From contig NZ_CP042476.1 of the NCBI RefSeq assembly GCF_007993795.1, positions 3,286,001-3,350,000 of the forward strand: a stretch of DNA of 64,000 nt. Direction: 5' to 3'. Below are positions 1-8,482 of the stretch, in pieces. The notes beneath the pieces were generated by a model, which ran no database searches, was not told where the DNA came from, and worked only from the letters and a program-made list of their open reading frames with translations. The position numbers were made by a program, and so were the translations under genes. The DNA is from Antarcticibacterium arcticum (GTDB lineage: Bacteria > Bacteroidota > Bacteroidia > Flavobacteriales > Flavobacteriaceae). Within the stretch, counting starts at the first letter, position 1. Every line of letters begins with the position of its first letter.

Positions 1-531
1 AATACCCCAACCGCCTCTCCAGTATGGGCCATAGAAACCGGGACCATAAAATCCAGGATAATGCCAGGATGGGCCAAAAAATCCGGGTCCCCAAAAAGGA
101 TCAAAGGCATATAACCCACCGCCCCAATAGGGATTGTAAAATCCGCCATAAAGGCCATTGTTATATATGTTGATGGCATAAGAATCCGGGTCATTGCCCC
201 AGGGAGCCTGCCCGCCTATATAATTGGTTTGATTGTCACCGGGTTGGTAATTTCCTGTGCTGGAATAGGAATCAACATCAGTAAATATGGTGCTTTCAGA
301 AAGAACCTCTCCATAAAGAGCTGCTTCTTCTGCAAATAAATTTTGATAATAACCACTGTTGCTTTCTTGGGTTGCATTTTGATTTTGGCGCTCGTATCCA
401 CGATTTGCCTCTCCGTAAATTCCATCTTCATAACCGGAATATTGATAAGAGCCACAAGATGCCAACAAAAACAAAGATACAGGAGCTAAGATAAAAAGGA
501 GGTTTTTAGACGTAATAGTAAAAAGTCTCAT
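1..531 (-). CDS. partial Gly/Tyr/Pro/Trp-rich lipoprotein (truncated by window edge)
   Basis: Reading the minus strand from an ATG at 531 gives 177 codons open to the first base, so the C-terminus lies outside the window. The N-terminus is a lipoprotein signal with lipobox LLASC and lipid-carrying Cys26. The rest is rich in Gly, Tyr, Asn, Phe, Pro and Trp, with repeated short motifs such as GFYGP, GPGF and NPYWGGG. This is the look of flavobacterial surface lipoproteins of unknown function. It is divergent from proS. A role in the cell envelope is inferred from the signal only. Confidence 0.75.
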   Translation of the reverse strand, partial: MRLFTITSKNLLFILAPVSLFLLASCGSYQYSGYEDGIYGEANRGYERQNQNATQESNSGYYQNLFAEEAALYGEVLSESTIFTDVDSYSSTGNYQPGDNQTNYIGGQAPWGNDPDSYAINIYNNGLYGGFYNPYWGGGLYAFDPFWGPGFFGPSWHYPGFYGPGFYGPYWRGGWGI

Positions 532-549
532 TAGCTGTGTATTTAATTG

Positions 550-577
550 TTGAACATTACAAAATTAGTTAGTTTTG
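550..577 (+). promoter_or_regulatory. candidate Bacteroidota promoter for proS
   Basis: A TTG at 550-552 and TAGTTTTG at 570-577 fit the Bacteroidota -33/-7 pattern (TTTG, about 19 bp, TAnnTTTG). It lies about 70 bp before the preferred proS ATG at 649. Inferred from pattern only. Confidence 0.4.
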
Positions 578-648
578 CGCTAACTAGTTGTACCTTTAAC
601 ATAGACACAACATATAACAAAGACGCAAGTTTTGTGCCAAAAAGACAG

Positions 649-2127
649 ATGGGTAAGAAATTAACGACACGCAAAGAAGATTATTCAAAATGGTATAATG
701 AATTGGTAGTGAGCGCCAATTTAGCCGAGAATTCTGCAGTTAGAGGTTGTATGGTCATCAAGCCATACGGCTATGCGATATGGGAAAAAATGCAGGCCGA
801 GTTGGACCGGATGTTTAAGGAAACCGGCCATGAGAATGCCTATTTTCCATTATTTGTTCCTAAAAGCCTTTTTGAAGCGGAAGAAAAAAACGCAGAAGGT
901 TTTGCAAAGGAATGTGCGGTTGTAACACACTACAGGCTAAAAACAGATCCTGAAAATCCTTCAAAACTTATAGTAGACCCGGAAGCTAAACTGGAAGAGG
1001 AATTAATAGTACGGCCAACATCTGAAGCAATTATATGGAATACCTATAAAGGCTGGATTCAATCTTATCGGGACCTTCCTATTTTAATTAACCAATGGGC
1101 CAATGTGGTGCGCTGGGAAATGAGAACCCGTCTTTTTTTAAGGACTGCAGAATTTTTATGGCAGGAAGGGCATACCGCCCACGCCAGTAAAACCGAAGCT
1201 ATAGCTGAGGCCGAGCAAATGAATAATATTTATGCCCAATTTGTTGAAAATTTCATGGGCATCCCCGTTATTAAAGGAACAAAATCTGAGAATGAAAGGT
1301 TCGCGGGTGCGGTTGAAACATATTGTATAGAGGCCCTTATGCAGGATGGAAAAGCCCTGCAGGCAGGAACATCTCACTTTCTGGGGCAAAATTTCGCCAA
1401 AGCTTTTGATGTAAAATTTGCTTCAAAAGAAGGGAATCTGGAGCATGTCTGGGCAACTTCCTGGGGTGTTTCCACACGATTGGTGGGCGCCTTGATCATG
1501 ACGCACAGTGATGATCAGGGACTTGTATTACCGCCAAATCTGGCTCCAATTCAGGTAGTAATAGTTCCAATATATAAAGGGGAGGAGCAACTTGCTCAAA
1601 TTTCTGAAGTGGCCAATGACCTTGTAAATAAGCTTAGAAATGTTGGGGTATCGGTTAAATATGATGACCGTGACACTCAAAAACCGGGTTGGAAATTTGC
1701 GCAATATGAATTACAGGGAGTACCTGTGCGTATAGCTATTGGCCCAAAAGATCTTGAAAAAGGCTCTGTAGAACTTGCAAGAAGGGATACCCTAAGCAAG
1801 GAGATAGTACCACAGGGAGAAATTGTTGAAAAGGTCAAGGGGCTTATGACAGAGATCCAGGAGAACCTTTACAACAGGGCTCTTAAGTATCGGGATGAAC
1901 ATATTACAGAAGTGAACAGCTTTGAAGAGTTTAAAGAGGTTTTAAATACAAAGGGCGGATTTATATCTGCTCATTGGGATGGCACCTCCGAAACCGAATT
2001 GAAGATCAAGGAAAAGACCAAAGCTACAATTAGGCTTATTCCTATAGAAGGAAAAAAGGAAGCAGGGAATTGTGTCTACTCAGGAAATGCATCTCCACAA
2101 CGGGTGCTTTTTGCGAAAGCCTATTAA
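649..2127 (+). CDS. proS: proline--tRNA ligase (archaeal/eukaryotic-like short type)
   Basis: This is a class II aminoacyl-tRNA synthetase that charges tRNA-Pro in the cytoplasm. Seen: RPTSE motif, class II motif 2 region RWEMRTR followed by [11 protein letters not shown], motif 3 region, anticodon-binding domain from about residue 285, and a C-terminal half ending in tyrosine (FAKAY). That ending is typical of the ProRS type without the editing insertion. The frame is open upstream to 547. The ATG at 649 ([16 protein letters not shown]) is chosen because the family normally begins there, giving 492 residues. It stands alone between a promoter-like element and a hairpin at 2198. Confidence 0.93.
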   Translation: MGKKLTTRKEDYSKWYNELVVSANLAENSAVRGCMVIKPYGYAIWEKMQAELDRMFKETGHENAYFPLFVPKSLFEAEEKNAEGFAKECAVVTHYRLKTDPENPSKLIVDPEAKLEEELIVRPTSEAIIWNTYKGWIQSYRDLPILINQWANVVRWEMRTRLFLRTAEFLWQEGHTAHASKTEAIAEAEQMNNIYAQFVENFMGIPVIKGTKSENERFAGAVETYCIEALMQDGKALQAGTSHFLGQNFAKAFDVKFASKEGNLEHVWATSWGVSTRLVGALIMTHSDDQGLVLPPNLAPIQVVIVPIYKGEEQLAQISEVANDLVNKLRNVGVSVKYDDRDTQKPGWKFAQYELQGVPVRIAIGPKDLEKGSVELARRDTLSKEIVPQGEIVEKVKGLMTEIQENLYNRALKYRDEHITEVNSFEEFKEVLNTKGGFISAHWDGTSETELKIKEKTKATIRLIPIEGKKEAGNCVYSGNASPQRVLFAKAY

Positions 2128-2197
2128 AAATTGTTTTTGCGGTTTTTAGATTTCAAGAATAAAGCCCGGGAAAGAGTTTTTTTGATTAAATATCTAA

Positions 2198-2227
2198 AGC
2201 GGGATGCCGGCGGGATCCTGCTTTTTT
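2198..2227 (+). terminator. rho-independent terminator after proS
   Basis: AGCGGGAT pairs with ATCCTGCT (one mismatch) around a 9-nt loop and is followed by a run of six T. It lies 70 bp past the proS stop. Confidence 0.6.
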
Positions 2228-2319
2228 CATAATTGGTGCAGCCTTTTCCTGCAATTGTCGATAAGGAAAACCTGCTGAAATATTAAAGTTGAAATTTGTT
2301 TAATTTTTTTTGCCATACA

Positions 2320-2350
2320 TTTGCGGCATTAAAAAATAGTTGTATTTTTG
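2320..2350 (+). promoter_or_regulatory. promoter of the tRNA-Glu pair, near-perfect Bacteroidota consensus
   Basis: TTTG at 2320-2323, exactly 19 bp, then TATTTTTG at 2343-2350. This matches the TTTG-N19-TAnnTTTG consensus. The first tRNA base is at 2373, so transcription would start about 15 nt before it. Confidence 0.7.
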
Positions 2351-2372
2351 CATCCGCATTAAAACAAAAAAT

Positions 2373-2444
2373 GGTCCGTTCGTCTAGGGGTTAGGACGCC
2401 AGGTTTTCATCCTGGTAACAGGGGTTCGATTCCCCTACGGACTA
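2373..2444 (+). tRNA. tRNA-Glu (UUC), copy 1
   Basis: The 72-nt cloverleaf has acceptor GGTCCGT pairing with ACGGACT and discriminator A. The anticodon stem CCAGG/CCTGG holds loop TTTTCAT, so the anticodon is TTC (Glu). The T arm is AGGGGTTCGATTCCCCT. No CCA is encoded. Confidence 0.95.
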
Positions 2445-2523
2445 CGAAAGGCAACTAAGTTGCAAGGTTCTGTGTAAAAGCAGAAAGAGCTGCCTCAGGG
2501 CAGGCTCAATTTGAAATAATAAT

Positions 2524-2595
2524 GGTCCGTTCGTCTAGGGGTTAGGACGCCAGGTTTTCATCCTGGTAACAGGGGTTCGATTCCCCTACGGACTA
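2524..2595 (+). tRNA. tRNA-Glu (UUC), copy 2
   Basis: Identical in sequence to the copy 79 nt upstream, with the same anticodon TTC and no encoded CCA. The spacer has no clear promoter or terminator, so the two tRNAs and perhaps rpsT may share a transcript. Confidence 0.95.
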
Positions 2596-2626
2596 CAGTT
2601 AAAAAATTAATTAAATAGTATTTGTA

Positions 2627-2875
2627 ATGGCAAATCATAAGTCATCGTTAAAGAGAATTCGTAGCAATGAGACCAAGCGTCTTAGAAATCGCTACCAGCA
2701 TAAAACTACCAGAAACGCTATTAAGAAATTGCGTGATGCCGATAAGAAGGAAGCTGAGACTTTATACCCATCTGTTGTTTCAATGATAGACAAGTTGGCT
2801 AAGAATAACATTATCCACGATAATAAAGCATCAAACTTAAAATCAAAGTTAGCTAAACACGTAGCTGCGCTTTAA
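2627..2875 (+). CDS. rpsT: 30S ribosomal protein S20
   Basis: An 82-residue Lys/Arg-rich protein beginning [15 protein letters not shown], the typical S20 start. S20 binds 16S rRNA in the small subunit. It follows the tandem tRNA-Glu genes by 31 bp and ends at a strong hairpin at 2902, so it is likely transcribed with them or from a weak promoter in between. Length and composition are normal for the family. Confidence 0.95.
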   Translation: MANHKSSLKRIRSNETKRLRNRYQHKTTRNAIKKLRDADKKEAETLYPSVVSMIDKLAKNNIIHDNKASNLKSKLAKHVAAL

Positions 2876-2901
2876 TTTAAAGTAATATTCAATTTAACAG
2901 G

Positions 2902-2937
2902 AACTGTTGGAAACTTGGGTTTTCAACAGTTTTTTTG
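2902..2937 (+). terminator. rho-independent terminator after rpsT
   Basis: AACTGTTGGAAA pairs with TTTTCAACAGTT around a short loop, followed by a T-rich run. Confidence 0.75.
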
Positions 2938-3085
2938 TTGCTTATAAGTGAAGGAAGTTAAAAATGAATTGGAGGTTGGAGTTGTTCAACTCCCGCAGGA
3001 ACAACATATAAGTAAAAATGGTTCTACCCACTTCTTCTCGTTATAATGTTATTTGGGCTTAGGTGATTACAGGAGAGAAACGATC

Positions 3086-3697
3086 TTATTTTCCTTCTCC
3101 TTTGAACTGCTCATTTAATGATTCAATATAATGAAGCACTTCTTCTTTTCCCAGGGCACTTTGCGATGAGGTAATGAAATAGCGCGGCATCTCCTCCCAA
3201 TTCTCCAGCATCTGTGTTTTATAAGTCTCCACGTTCCGCTCCAAAGCTTTAGGTTTCAGCTTATCTGCTTTCGTGAAGATTATGCAAAAAGGTATGCCGT
3301 TTTCTCCCAGGTATTGCATAAATTCAAGATCTATTGGCTGGGCATCATGCCGGCTGTCTATTAATACAAATGCGCAAAGCATTTGCCTGCGTTGCTCGAA
3401 ATATGCGGTGATGAATTTCTGAAATGTCTTTTTAACGCTTTTTGATACCCTTGCATAACCATAACCCGGGAGATCTACCAGATGCCAGCTGCCGTTGATA
3501 AGGAAATGATTGATCAATTGGGTCTTTCCGGGACGGCCGGAAGTTTTAGCAAGGCTTTTACGACCGGTGATCATATTTATGAGGGAGGATTTCCCAACAT
3601 TACTTCGGCCTATAAATGCATATTCGGGAAGAGGACTGTCCGGACATCTGCTTACATCGCTGTTGCTTATCACAAATTCAGCACTCTTAATTTTCAT
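3086..3697 (-). CDS. engB: ribosome biogenesis GTP-binding protein EngB/YsxC
   Basis: A TRAFAC GTPase of 203 residues that acts in assembly of the large ribosomal subunit. All G motifs are visible: G1 GRSNVGKSS, G2 in TSGRPGKTQ, G3 DLPGYGYA, G4 TKADK and a G5-like SSQ. Length is normal. It starts 10 bp after the upstream hydrolase gene on the same strand, so the two are probably co-transcribed. Confidence 0.95.
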   Translation of the reverse strand: MKIKSAEFVISNSDVSRCPDSPLPEYAFIGRSNVGKSSLINMITGRKSLAKTSGRPGKTQLINHFLINGSWHLVDLPGYGYARVSKSVKKTFQKFITAYFEQRRQMLCAFVLIDSRHDAQPIDLEFMQYLGENGIPFCIIFTKADKLKPKALERNVETYKTQMLENWEEMPRYFITSSQSALGKEEVLHYIESLNEQFKGEGK

Positions 3698-3707
3698 TGG
3701 AAAAAAC

Positions 3708-4472
3708 TTATAGGTTTCTTTTTTGAAGCCAGTCGTACAATAGATCGTTGAATTGATCCGGATGCTCCATCATTGCTGCATGTCCACATTTGTCTATCCA
3801 GTAAAGATCAGAATCTGGTAACAGGCGGTTGAAATCTTCAGCAACTTCAGGAGGGGTTACATTGTCATCTTTTCCCCAAATAATGCAGGTGGGAGTTTCC
3901 ATATTTGGAAGGTCCTTGGCCATATTATGTCGTATGGCGCTTTTTGCAATGGCAAGGGTTTTAATCAATTTATTCCTGTCACTTACGGTAACATAAACTT
4001 CGTCTACTATTTCCTTTGTGGCTACTGCAGGATCATAAAAAACATTCTGTGCCTTTTTCTTGATGAATTCATAATCACCTCTACGGGGATAACTCTCTCC
4101 CATAGCGTTTTCATATAGACCGGAGCTTCCTGTGATAACAAGCCCCTTAATTAATTCAGGATACATTTTGGTAGCGAGAAGTGCTATATGCCCGCCAAGG
4201 GAATTTCCAAGCAGGATCACTTTGCCAAGATCACGGAATTCTATAAAATCTTTGATGAATTTTGCAAAAGTTTGTACACTGGTTTGTAAGAGGGACATGT
4301 TGTACAGGGGTAATTCCGGGATCAAAACCTTATATCCTTTATCCGGGAAAAAATCAACAACACCATCAAAATTACTTAGTCCCCCCATAAGCCCATGTAA
4401 AATAACGATTGGAGTTCCTTCACCTTTTTCGAGATAGGAGAACCTTCCTTCCTGTTGTAAATTATTTTTCAT
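3708..4472 (-). CDS. alpha/beta hydrolase
   Basis: A 254-residue alpha/beta-hydrolase fold protein with no signal peptide, so cytoplasmic. Seen: oxyanion region HGLMGG near residue 26, nucleophile elbow GNSLGG with Ser91, a likely acid in WGKDDNVTPP, and the catalytic His in DKCGHAAMMEHP near the C-terminus. The substrate cannot be read from sequence; esters or C-C bonds are possible. It is upstream of engB in a two-gene minus-strand unit and divergent from mraZ. Confidence 0.88.
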   Translation of the reverse strand: MKNNLQQEGRFSYLEKGEGTPIVILHGLMGGLSNFDGVVDFFPDKGYKVLIPELPLYNMSLLQTSVQTFAKFIKDFIEFRDLGKVILLGNSLGGHIALLATKMYPELIKGLVITGSSGLYENAMGESYPRRGDYEFIKKKAQNVFYDPAVATKEIVDEVYVTVSDRNKLIKTLAIAKSAIRHNMAKDLPNMETPTCIIWGKDDNVTPPEVAEDFNRLLPDSDLYWIDKCGHAAMMEHPDQFNDLLYDWLQKRNL

Positions 4473-4497
4473 TGATGGCCTTTGCGGTTAGCAATCG

Positions 4498-4531
4498 CAA
4501 ATATAGCGATTTCAGTACAAGTATAAACAAA
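4498..4531 (-). promoter_or_regulatory. candidate promoter for the hydrolase-engB unit
   Basis: On the minus strand TATATTTG (plus 4498-4505) fits the -7 element, with a TTTG at plus 4528-4531 spaced by 22 bp, slightly long. It is 26 bp before the hydrolase ATG. Confidence 0.4.
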
Positions 4532-4699
4532 ATTACTAAATACCCTCCTCATTTCTATAAAGCATTTGGGTTAAAAACTGAAGGAAAAAGAAACAAAAAA
4601 TATCCAATTCCTTCCCGGTAAAGCAAGGCCTTGAAACCTAATGAAGTAGCGCTATTAAGAAGTCTTTCAGCATTATACGGTGTTAAACTTATCAACAAA

Positions 4700-4743
4700 G
4701 TGGTAAAAAGTGGTAAAATGTGGTAATAATTTCAATATATTTG
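4700..4743 (+). promoter_or_regulatory. MraZ operator boxes and dcw promoter
   Basis: Three direct repeats GTGGTAA begin at 4700, 4710 and 4720, an exact 10-bp period, followed by TATATTTG (-7 type) at 4736-4743. Known MraZ proteins bind phased TGGGN repeats in front of their own operon. The GTGG boxes here occupy the -17 to -40 zone, so MraZ autorepression is inferred. A fourth GTGGTAA lies at 4761 and contains the likely GTG start. Confidence 0.65.
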
Positions 4744-4760
4744 AAACTATAAACAAACAA

Positions 4761-5228
4761 GTGGTAAATCTTATAGGGACATACGAATGTAAAGTAGATG
4801 CCAAGGGCCGGTTGATGGTCCCTGCGCCATTGAAAAAGCAGTTGTCGCCTATGTTGCAGGATGGTTTTGTTTTGAAACGGGCCGTCTTTCAGCCCTGTTT
4901 GGAGTTGTATCCAATGGAGCGCTGGGAGAAAATGATGGCAAAAATAAATTCGCTGAATCCGTTTTTAAAGAAGAACAATGATTTTATAAGAACATTTACC
5001 GCGGGAGTAAGGACGGTAGAGGTAGATGCAAATGGAAGATTGTTAATTCCAAAGGATCTAGTGGCATTCGCCAAGATAGACAAAGAGATCGTGCTGGCCT
5101 CGGCTGCCGGAATAATTGAAATTTGGGACAAAGACAAATATGAAGCTACTCTTAATGCAACAGCCGGAGATTTTGGTGCGCTGGCAGAAGAGGTAATGGG
5201 AAATATAGATTTTGATGGAATATCATAA
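4761..5228 (+). CDS. mraZ: division/cell wall cluster transcriptional regulator MraZ
   Basis: A DNA-binding protein with two AbrB/SpoVT-like halves: GTYECKVDAKGRLMVPAPLK near the start and RTVEVDANGRLLIPKDL around residue 85. It normally represses its own operon. The frame is open to an ATG at 4710, but that lies inside the operator boxes and before the -7 element. The GTG at 4761 (VVNLIGTYECK) gives the usual family start and 155 residues. It overlaps rsmH by 14 bp. Confidence 0.9.
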   Translation: MVNLIGTYECKVDAKGRLMVPAPLKKQLSPMLQDGFVLKRAVFQPCLELYPMERWEKMMAKINSLNPFLKKNNDFIRTFTAGVRTVEVDANGRLLIPKDLVAFAKIDKEIVLASAAGIIEIWDKDKYEATLNATAGDFGALAEEVMGNIDFDGIS

Positions 5229-6111
5229 CCCCGTTTTATTAAAAGAATCTGTTGATGGGCTAAATATACAGCCTGATGGGGTTTATGTAGATGTGACCTT
5301 TGGTGGGGGTGGGCATTCCCGTGAAATTCTTAGTCGGCTTGGTGAAAAAGGGAAGTTATTCGCTTTTGATCAGGATGAAGATGCCCTGGCAAATAAAATT
5401 GACGATCCCCGGTTTGTGCTTATCAATGAAAATTTCAGGTTCATAAAAAGGTTTCTGCGTTTTCACGGTATTAAGGAGGTTGATGGAATTCTTGGAGATT
5501 TTGGAGTGTCCTCCCATCAATTCAATGTTGCTGAAAGAGGATTTTCAACCCGCTTTGATGCCCGCCTTGATATGAGAATGAGCAAAAAAGGCAGTTTAAG
5601 TGCTTTTGAGGTCATAAATGAATACGAAGAAGAGCAGCTAAAAAAGCTCTTTTATGAGTATGCCGATTTGCGGATAGCTCCCAAACTGGCTGCTGAAATT
5701 GTTAAGGCAAGGAAAGAATCGCCTATTGAAAGCAGTGAACGCTTAAAGGAGGTTTTAAGTCCTTTCTTGTTTAAGGAAAAAGAGCATAAGATCCTTGCCC
5801 AAATTTATCAGGCCATAAGGATTGAAGTGAACCATGAGCTTGAAGTGCTGCGGGAATTTTTATTGCAAACAGAAGATCTAATCAAAAAGGGAGGAAGGCT
5901 TAGCCTTATTTCCTACCATTCTCTGGAAGACAGATTGGTAAAAAGATATATACGCAGCGGAATGTTTGAAGGCGAACCAGAAAAGGATTTCTTCGGAAAT
6001 ATTTCGGTACCGTTTAAGAAAGTTGGTGGCCTTGTTATCCCTACAGCGCAGGAGATCGCCGGTAATAAAAGAGCCCGGAGCGCAAGGCTCAGGATCGCCA
6101 AAAAATTATAA
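5215..6111 (+). CDS. rsmH: 16S rRNA (cytosine(1402)-N(4))-methyltransferase
   Basis: A SAM-dependent methylase of 298 residues that modifies C1402 of 16S rRNA. Seen: HNPVLLKESVDGL at the N-terminus, SAM-binding DVTFGGGGHSREIL, GDFGVSSHQF, and SYHSLEDRLVKRY near the C-terminus. ATG at 5215 is preferred over the TTG one codon earlier. The start overlaps the end of mraZ, indicating translational coupling in the dcw operon. Confidence 0.95.
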   Translation: MEYHNPVLLKESVDGLNIQPDGVYVDVTFGGGGHSREILSRLGEKGKLFAFDQDEDALANKIDDPRFVLINENFRFIKRFLRFHGIKEVDGILGDFGVSSHQFNVAERGFSTRFDARLDMRMSKKGSLSAFEVINEYEEEQLKKLFYEYADLRIAPKLAAEIVKARKESPIESSERLKEVLSPFLFKEKEHKILAQIYQAIRIEVNHELEVLREFLLQTEDLIKKGGRLSLISYHSLEDRLVKRYIRSGMFEGEPEKDFFGNISVPFKKVGGLVIPTAQEIAGNKRARSARLRIAKKL

Positions 6112-6151
6112 TGGCCTGTGGGCCGGTTTCAGGATAAAGTGACAGTAAAGA

Positions 6152-6469
6152 ATGAAAAAAGGATTTTATAACATTTTAAAAGCCAATTTCCTTATAAGCA
6201 GCGACGCGGTGAAAAACTGGCGTTTTATTGTTTTTTGCACCCTGCTTGCCATCGTGATGATTGCCAGTTCTCATAGTGCAGAGAGAAAAGTGCATACCAT
6301 CGCAAAGTTAAATAATGAAGTGAGAGAAATGAGAAGCGAGTTTGTAGATGTAAGATCTGCGCTCATGAAACTTAAAATGGAATCCACCTTAACAGCAAAA
6401 ATGGCAGCCCGGGGAGTAAAACCTTCAGAAACGCCACCGTCAAAGATCACCATTAAAATTAAAGATTAA
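6152..6469 (+). CDS. ftsL: cell division protein FtsL-like
   Basis: A 105-residue bitopic membrane protein. A short cytoplasmic N-terminus precedes one membrane segment (WRFIVFCTLLAIVMIASS, about residues 24-41). A heptad-like coiled coil follows (KLNNEVREMRSEFVDVRSAL), then a Lys-rich tail. Position between rsmH and ftsI and this topology identify FtsL, the divisome scaffold partner of the FtsQ/FtsB system. Sequence conservation alone would be weak; the call rests on synteny. Confidence 0.85.
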   Translation: MKKGFYNILKANFLISSDAVKNWRFIVFCTLLAIVMIASSHSAERKVHTIAKLNNEVREMRSEFVDVRSALMKLKMESTLTAKMAARGVKPSETPPSKITIKIKD

Positions 6470-6475
6470 AGCCCT

Positions 6476-8482
6476 GTGGCAACTACTGAAAAACACATAT
6501 TAAACAGACTTTATCTCGTGGCCGGGCTTATGTTCATTTTTGCCGTAGCGGTAGCAGTACAGTTGCTCAATATTCAGATAGTTGACGGCGAAAAATACAA
6601 CCAGCTCGCCGAAGAACGCGCATACCGCAACTTCACAATTCCTGCCAACCGCGGGAATTTGTATGATACCAATGGAAACCTACTAGCCACTTCTATTCCT
6701 AAATATGATATTCGTTTTGATGCGGTAACCGTTACCGATAAAAATTTTGAGGACAACGTGGTTGGGTTATCCCGGGAACTGGCCAAAATGTTTGGAAAAA
6801 GTGAGGGGCACTGGGTACAGGCTTTGCGCACTGCAAGGGCAAATAAACACCGGTATTTTCTTATAGCCCGCAACCTGGGCTATTCAGATTATTTAAAAGT
6901 GAAAAGTTTTCCTATGTTCAATCTGGGAACTTATAAGGGGGGTATGATCATGGAACAACGCACGGTTCGCGAGCATCCGCTGGGCGCTATGGCAGCCAGG
7001 ACCGTGGGGTATGACAGAAGGGACAACCAGGGTTACTCAACAAGGGTAGGCCTGGAAGGAGCCTTTAGCCCGTTTCTGGAAGGAACAGACGGTCACCGGC
7101 TGAAACAGAAAATCGCCAAGGGACAATGGAAACCTATTAGCGATAATAATGAGGTGGAGCCTAAGGATGGATATGACGTGATCTCTACTATAGATGTGAA
7201 CATTCAGGATATAGCTCATCACGCTCTTTTGGCCCAGCTGGAAAAATATGAGGCAGACCACGGGACCGTGGTAGTTATGGAAACCAAAACGGGAGAAATT
7301 AAAGCAATCTCAAATTTAGGTCGTACCGCACAGGGAACTTACTTTGAAAAACTGAATTATGCCGTGGGAGAAACTCATGAACCGGGTTCCACGTTCAAAT
7401 TAATGGCAATGGTAGTGGCGCTTGAAGATAAAGTAATTGACACCAGTACCATAGTAGATACCCAGGGTGGAATAATGACCATTCGCCGTAACCACGTGAG
7501 GGATTCCAAAAAAGGAGGGTATGGTGAGATATCTGCCGCCCGTGCGTTTGAAGTATCTTCTAATGTGGGGATAGTTAAACTTATCTATGATAACTACAAG
7601 GATAAACCCCAAAAATTCATTGACGGCCTTAACCGGATGAACCTGAACAAGGAACTGGGAATCTCAATCAAAGGTGAAGGAAAACCTTACATCCCCAGTC
7701 CAGGTGACAACACCTGGTCCGGCCTTTCCTTACCATGGATGGCCTATGGCTATGGAAGCGTACAAATCACCCCGCTTCAAACCCTTACTTTTTATAATGC
7801 CATTGCCAATAACGGGGTAATGGTAAAGCCGAGGTTTATTAAGGAAATAAGAGAATGGGATAAAGTGATAGTGAGTAATGAGATGCAGGTGCTCAATCCT
7901 GCCATTTGTTCCAAAGAAACTATAAGCAAGGTAAAGGAAATGCTTAAAAATGTTGTAGTGAGGGGAACTGCTAAAAGTCTTTACTCCCCTAATTTTTCAA
8001 TGGCCGGGAAAACAGGAACCGCCCAAACGGAATACTGGAAAGAAGGCTGGGCTGCAAACAGGCAGTACATTTCCTCTTTTGTTGGGTATTTTCCTGCGGA
8101 AGACCCTAAATACACAAGTATTGTAATTATCCATAAACCCAATAACAAGATAGGGATCTATGGCGCAGATGTTAGCGGGCCGGTATTTAAAAGAATTGCA
8201 CAAAAGATCTATACAGATACCCCGGTGGAAGATGAACTGGAATCCCTTGAGGTTGAGAATGGATTGATTAAGGAAGATTTTGAAAAATTTTATACCACCG
8301 CCCAAAAGGATAAGAAATTAATGCCCGATGTTACCGGAATGCCGGTAATGGATGCTATGTCCCTCCTGGAGAATATGGGGTTAAAAGTACAGATCAAAGG
8401 GAATGGAACCGTAAAGAACCAATCAATTGCTCCGGGAGAAAAAATAAAAACTAACCAGAAAGTAGACCTTAGTTTAAGTTGA
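6476..8482 (+). CDS. ftsI: division-specific penicillin-binding protein (FtsI/PBP3-like, PASTA tail)
   Basis: A septal peptidoglycan transpeptidase of 668 residues. It has an N-terminal membrane anchor (LVAGLMFIFAVAVAVQLL), a PBP dimerization domain, and a transpeptidase domain with SxxK as STFK in EPGSTFKLM, SxN as SSNVG, and KTG as GKTGTAQTE. A single C-terminal PASTA domain begins at LMPDVTGMPV. The start is GTG at 6476, 6 bp after ftsL. Its TGA overlaps the TTG of murE. PASTA on a division PBP is usual in Bacteroidota. Confidence 0.94.
   Translation: MATTEKHILNRLYLVAGLMFIFAVAVAVQLLNIQIVDGEKYNQLAEERAYRNFTIPANRGNLYDTNGNLLATSIPKYDIRFDAVTVTDKNFEDNVVGLSRELAKMFGKSEGHWVQALRTARANKHRYFLIARNLGYSDYLKVKSFPMFNLGTYKGGMIMEQRTVREHPLGAMAARTVGYDRRDNQGYSTRVGLEGAFSPFLEGTDGHRLKQKIAKGQWKPISDNNEVEPKDGYDVISTIDVNIQDIAHHALLAQLEKYEADHGTVVVMETKTGEIKAISNLGRTAQGTYFEKLNYAVGETHEPGSTFKLMAMVVALEDKVIDTSTIVDTQGGIMTIRRNHVRDSKKGGYGEISAARAFEVSSNVGIVKLIYDNYKDKPQKFIDGLNRMNLNKELGISIKGEGKPYIPSPGDNTWSGLSLPWMAYGYGSVQITPLQTLTFYNAIANNGVMVKPRFIKEIREWDKVIVSNEMQVLNPAICSKETISKVKEMLKNVVVRGTAKSLYSPNFSMAGKTGTAQTEYWKEGWAANRQYISSFVGYFPAEDPKYTSIVIIHKPNNKIGIYGADVSGPVFKRIAQKIYTDTPVEDELESLEVENGLIKEDFEKFYTTAQKDKKLMPDVTGMPVMDAMSLLENMGLKVQIKGNGTVKNQSIAPGEKIKTNQKVDLSLS

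Noticed and set aside
216..455. Minus-strand 79-codon frame at the left edge
   Set aside because: The overlapping frame from 531 has a proper ATG, signal peptide and lipobox and runs to the window edge.
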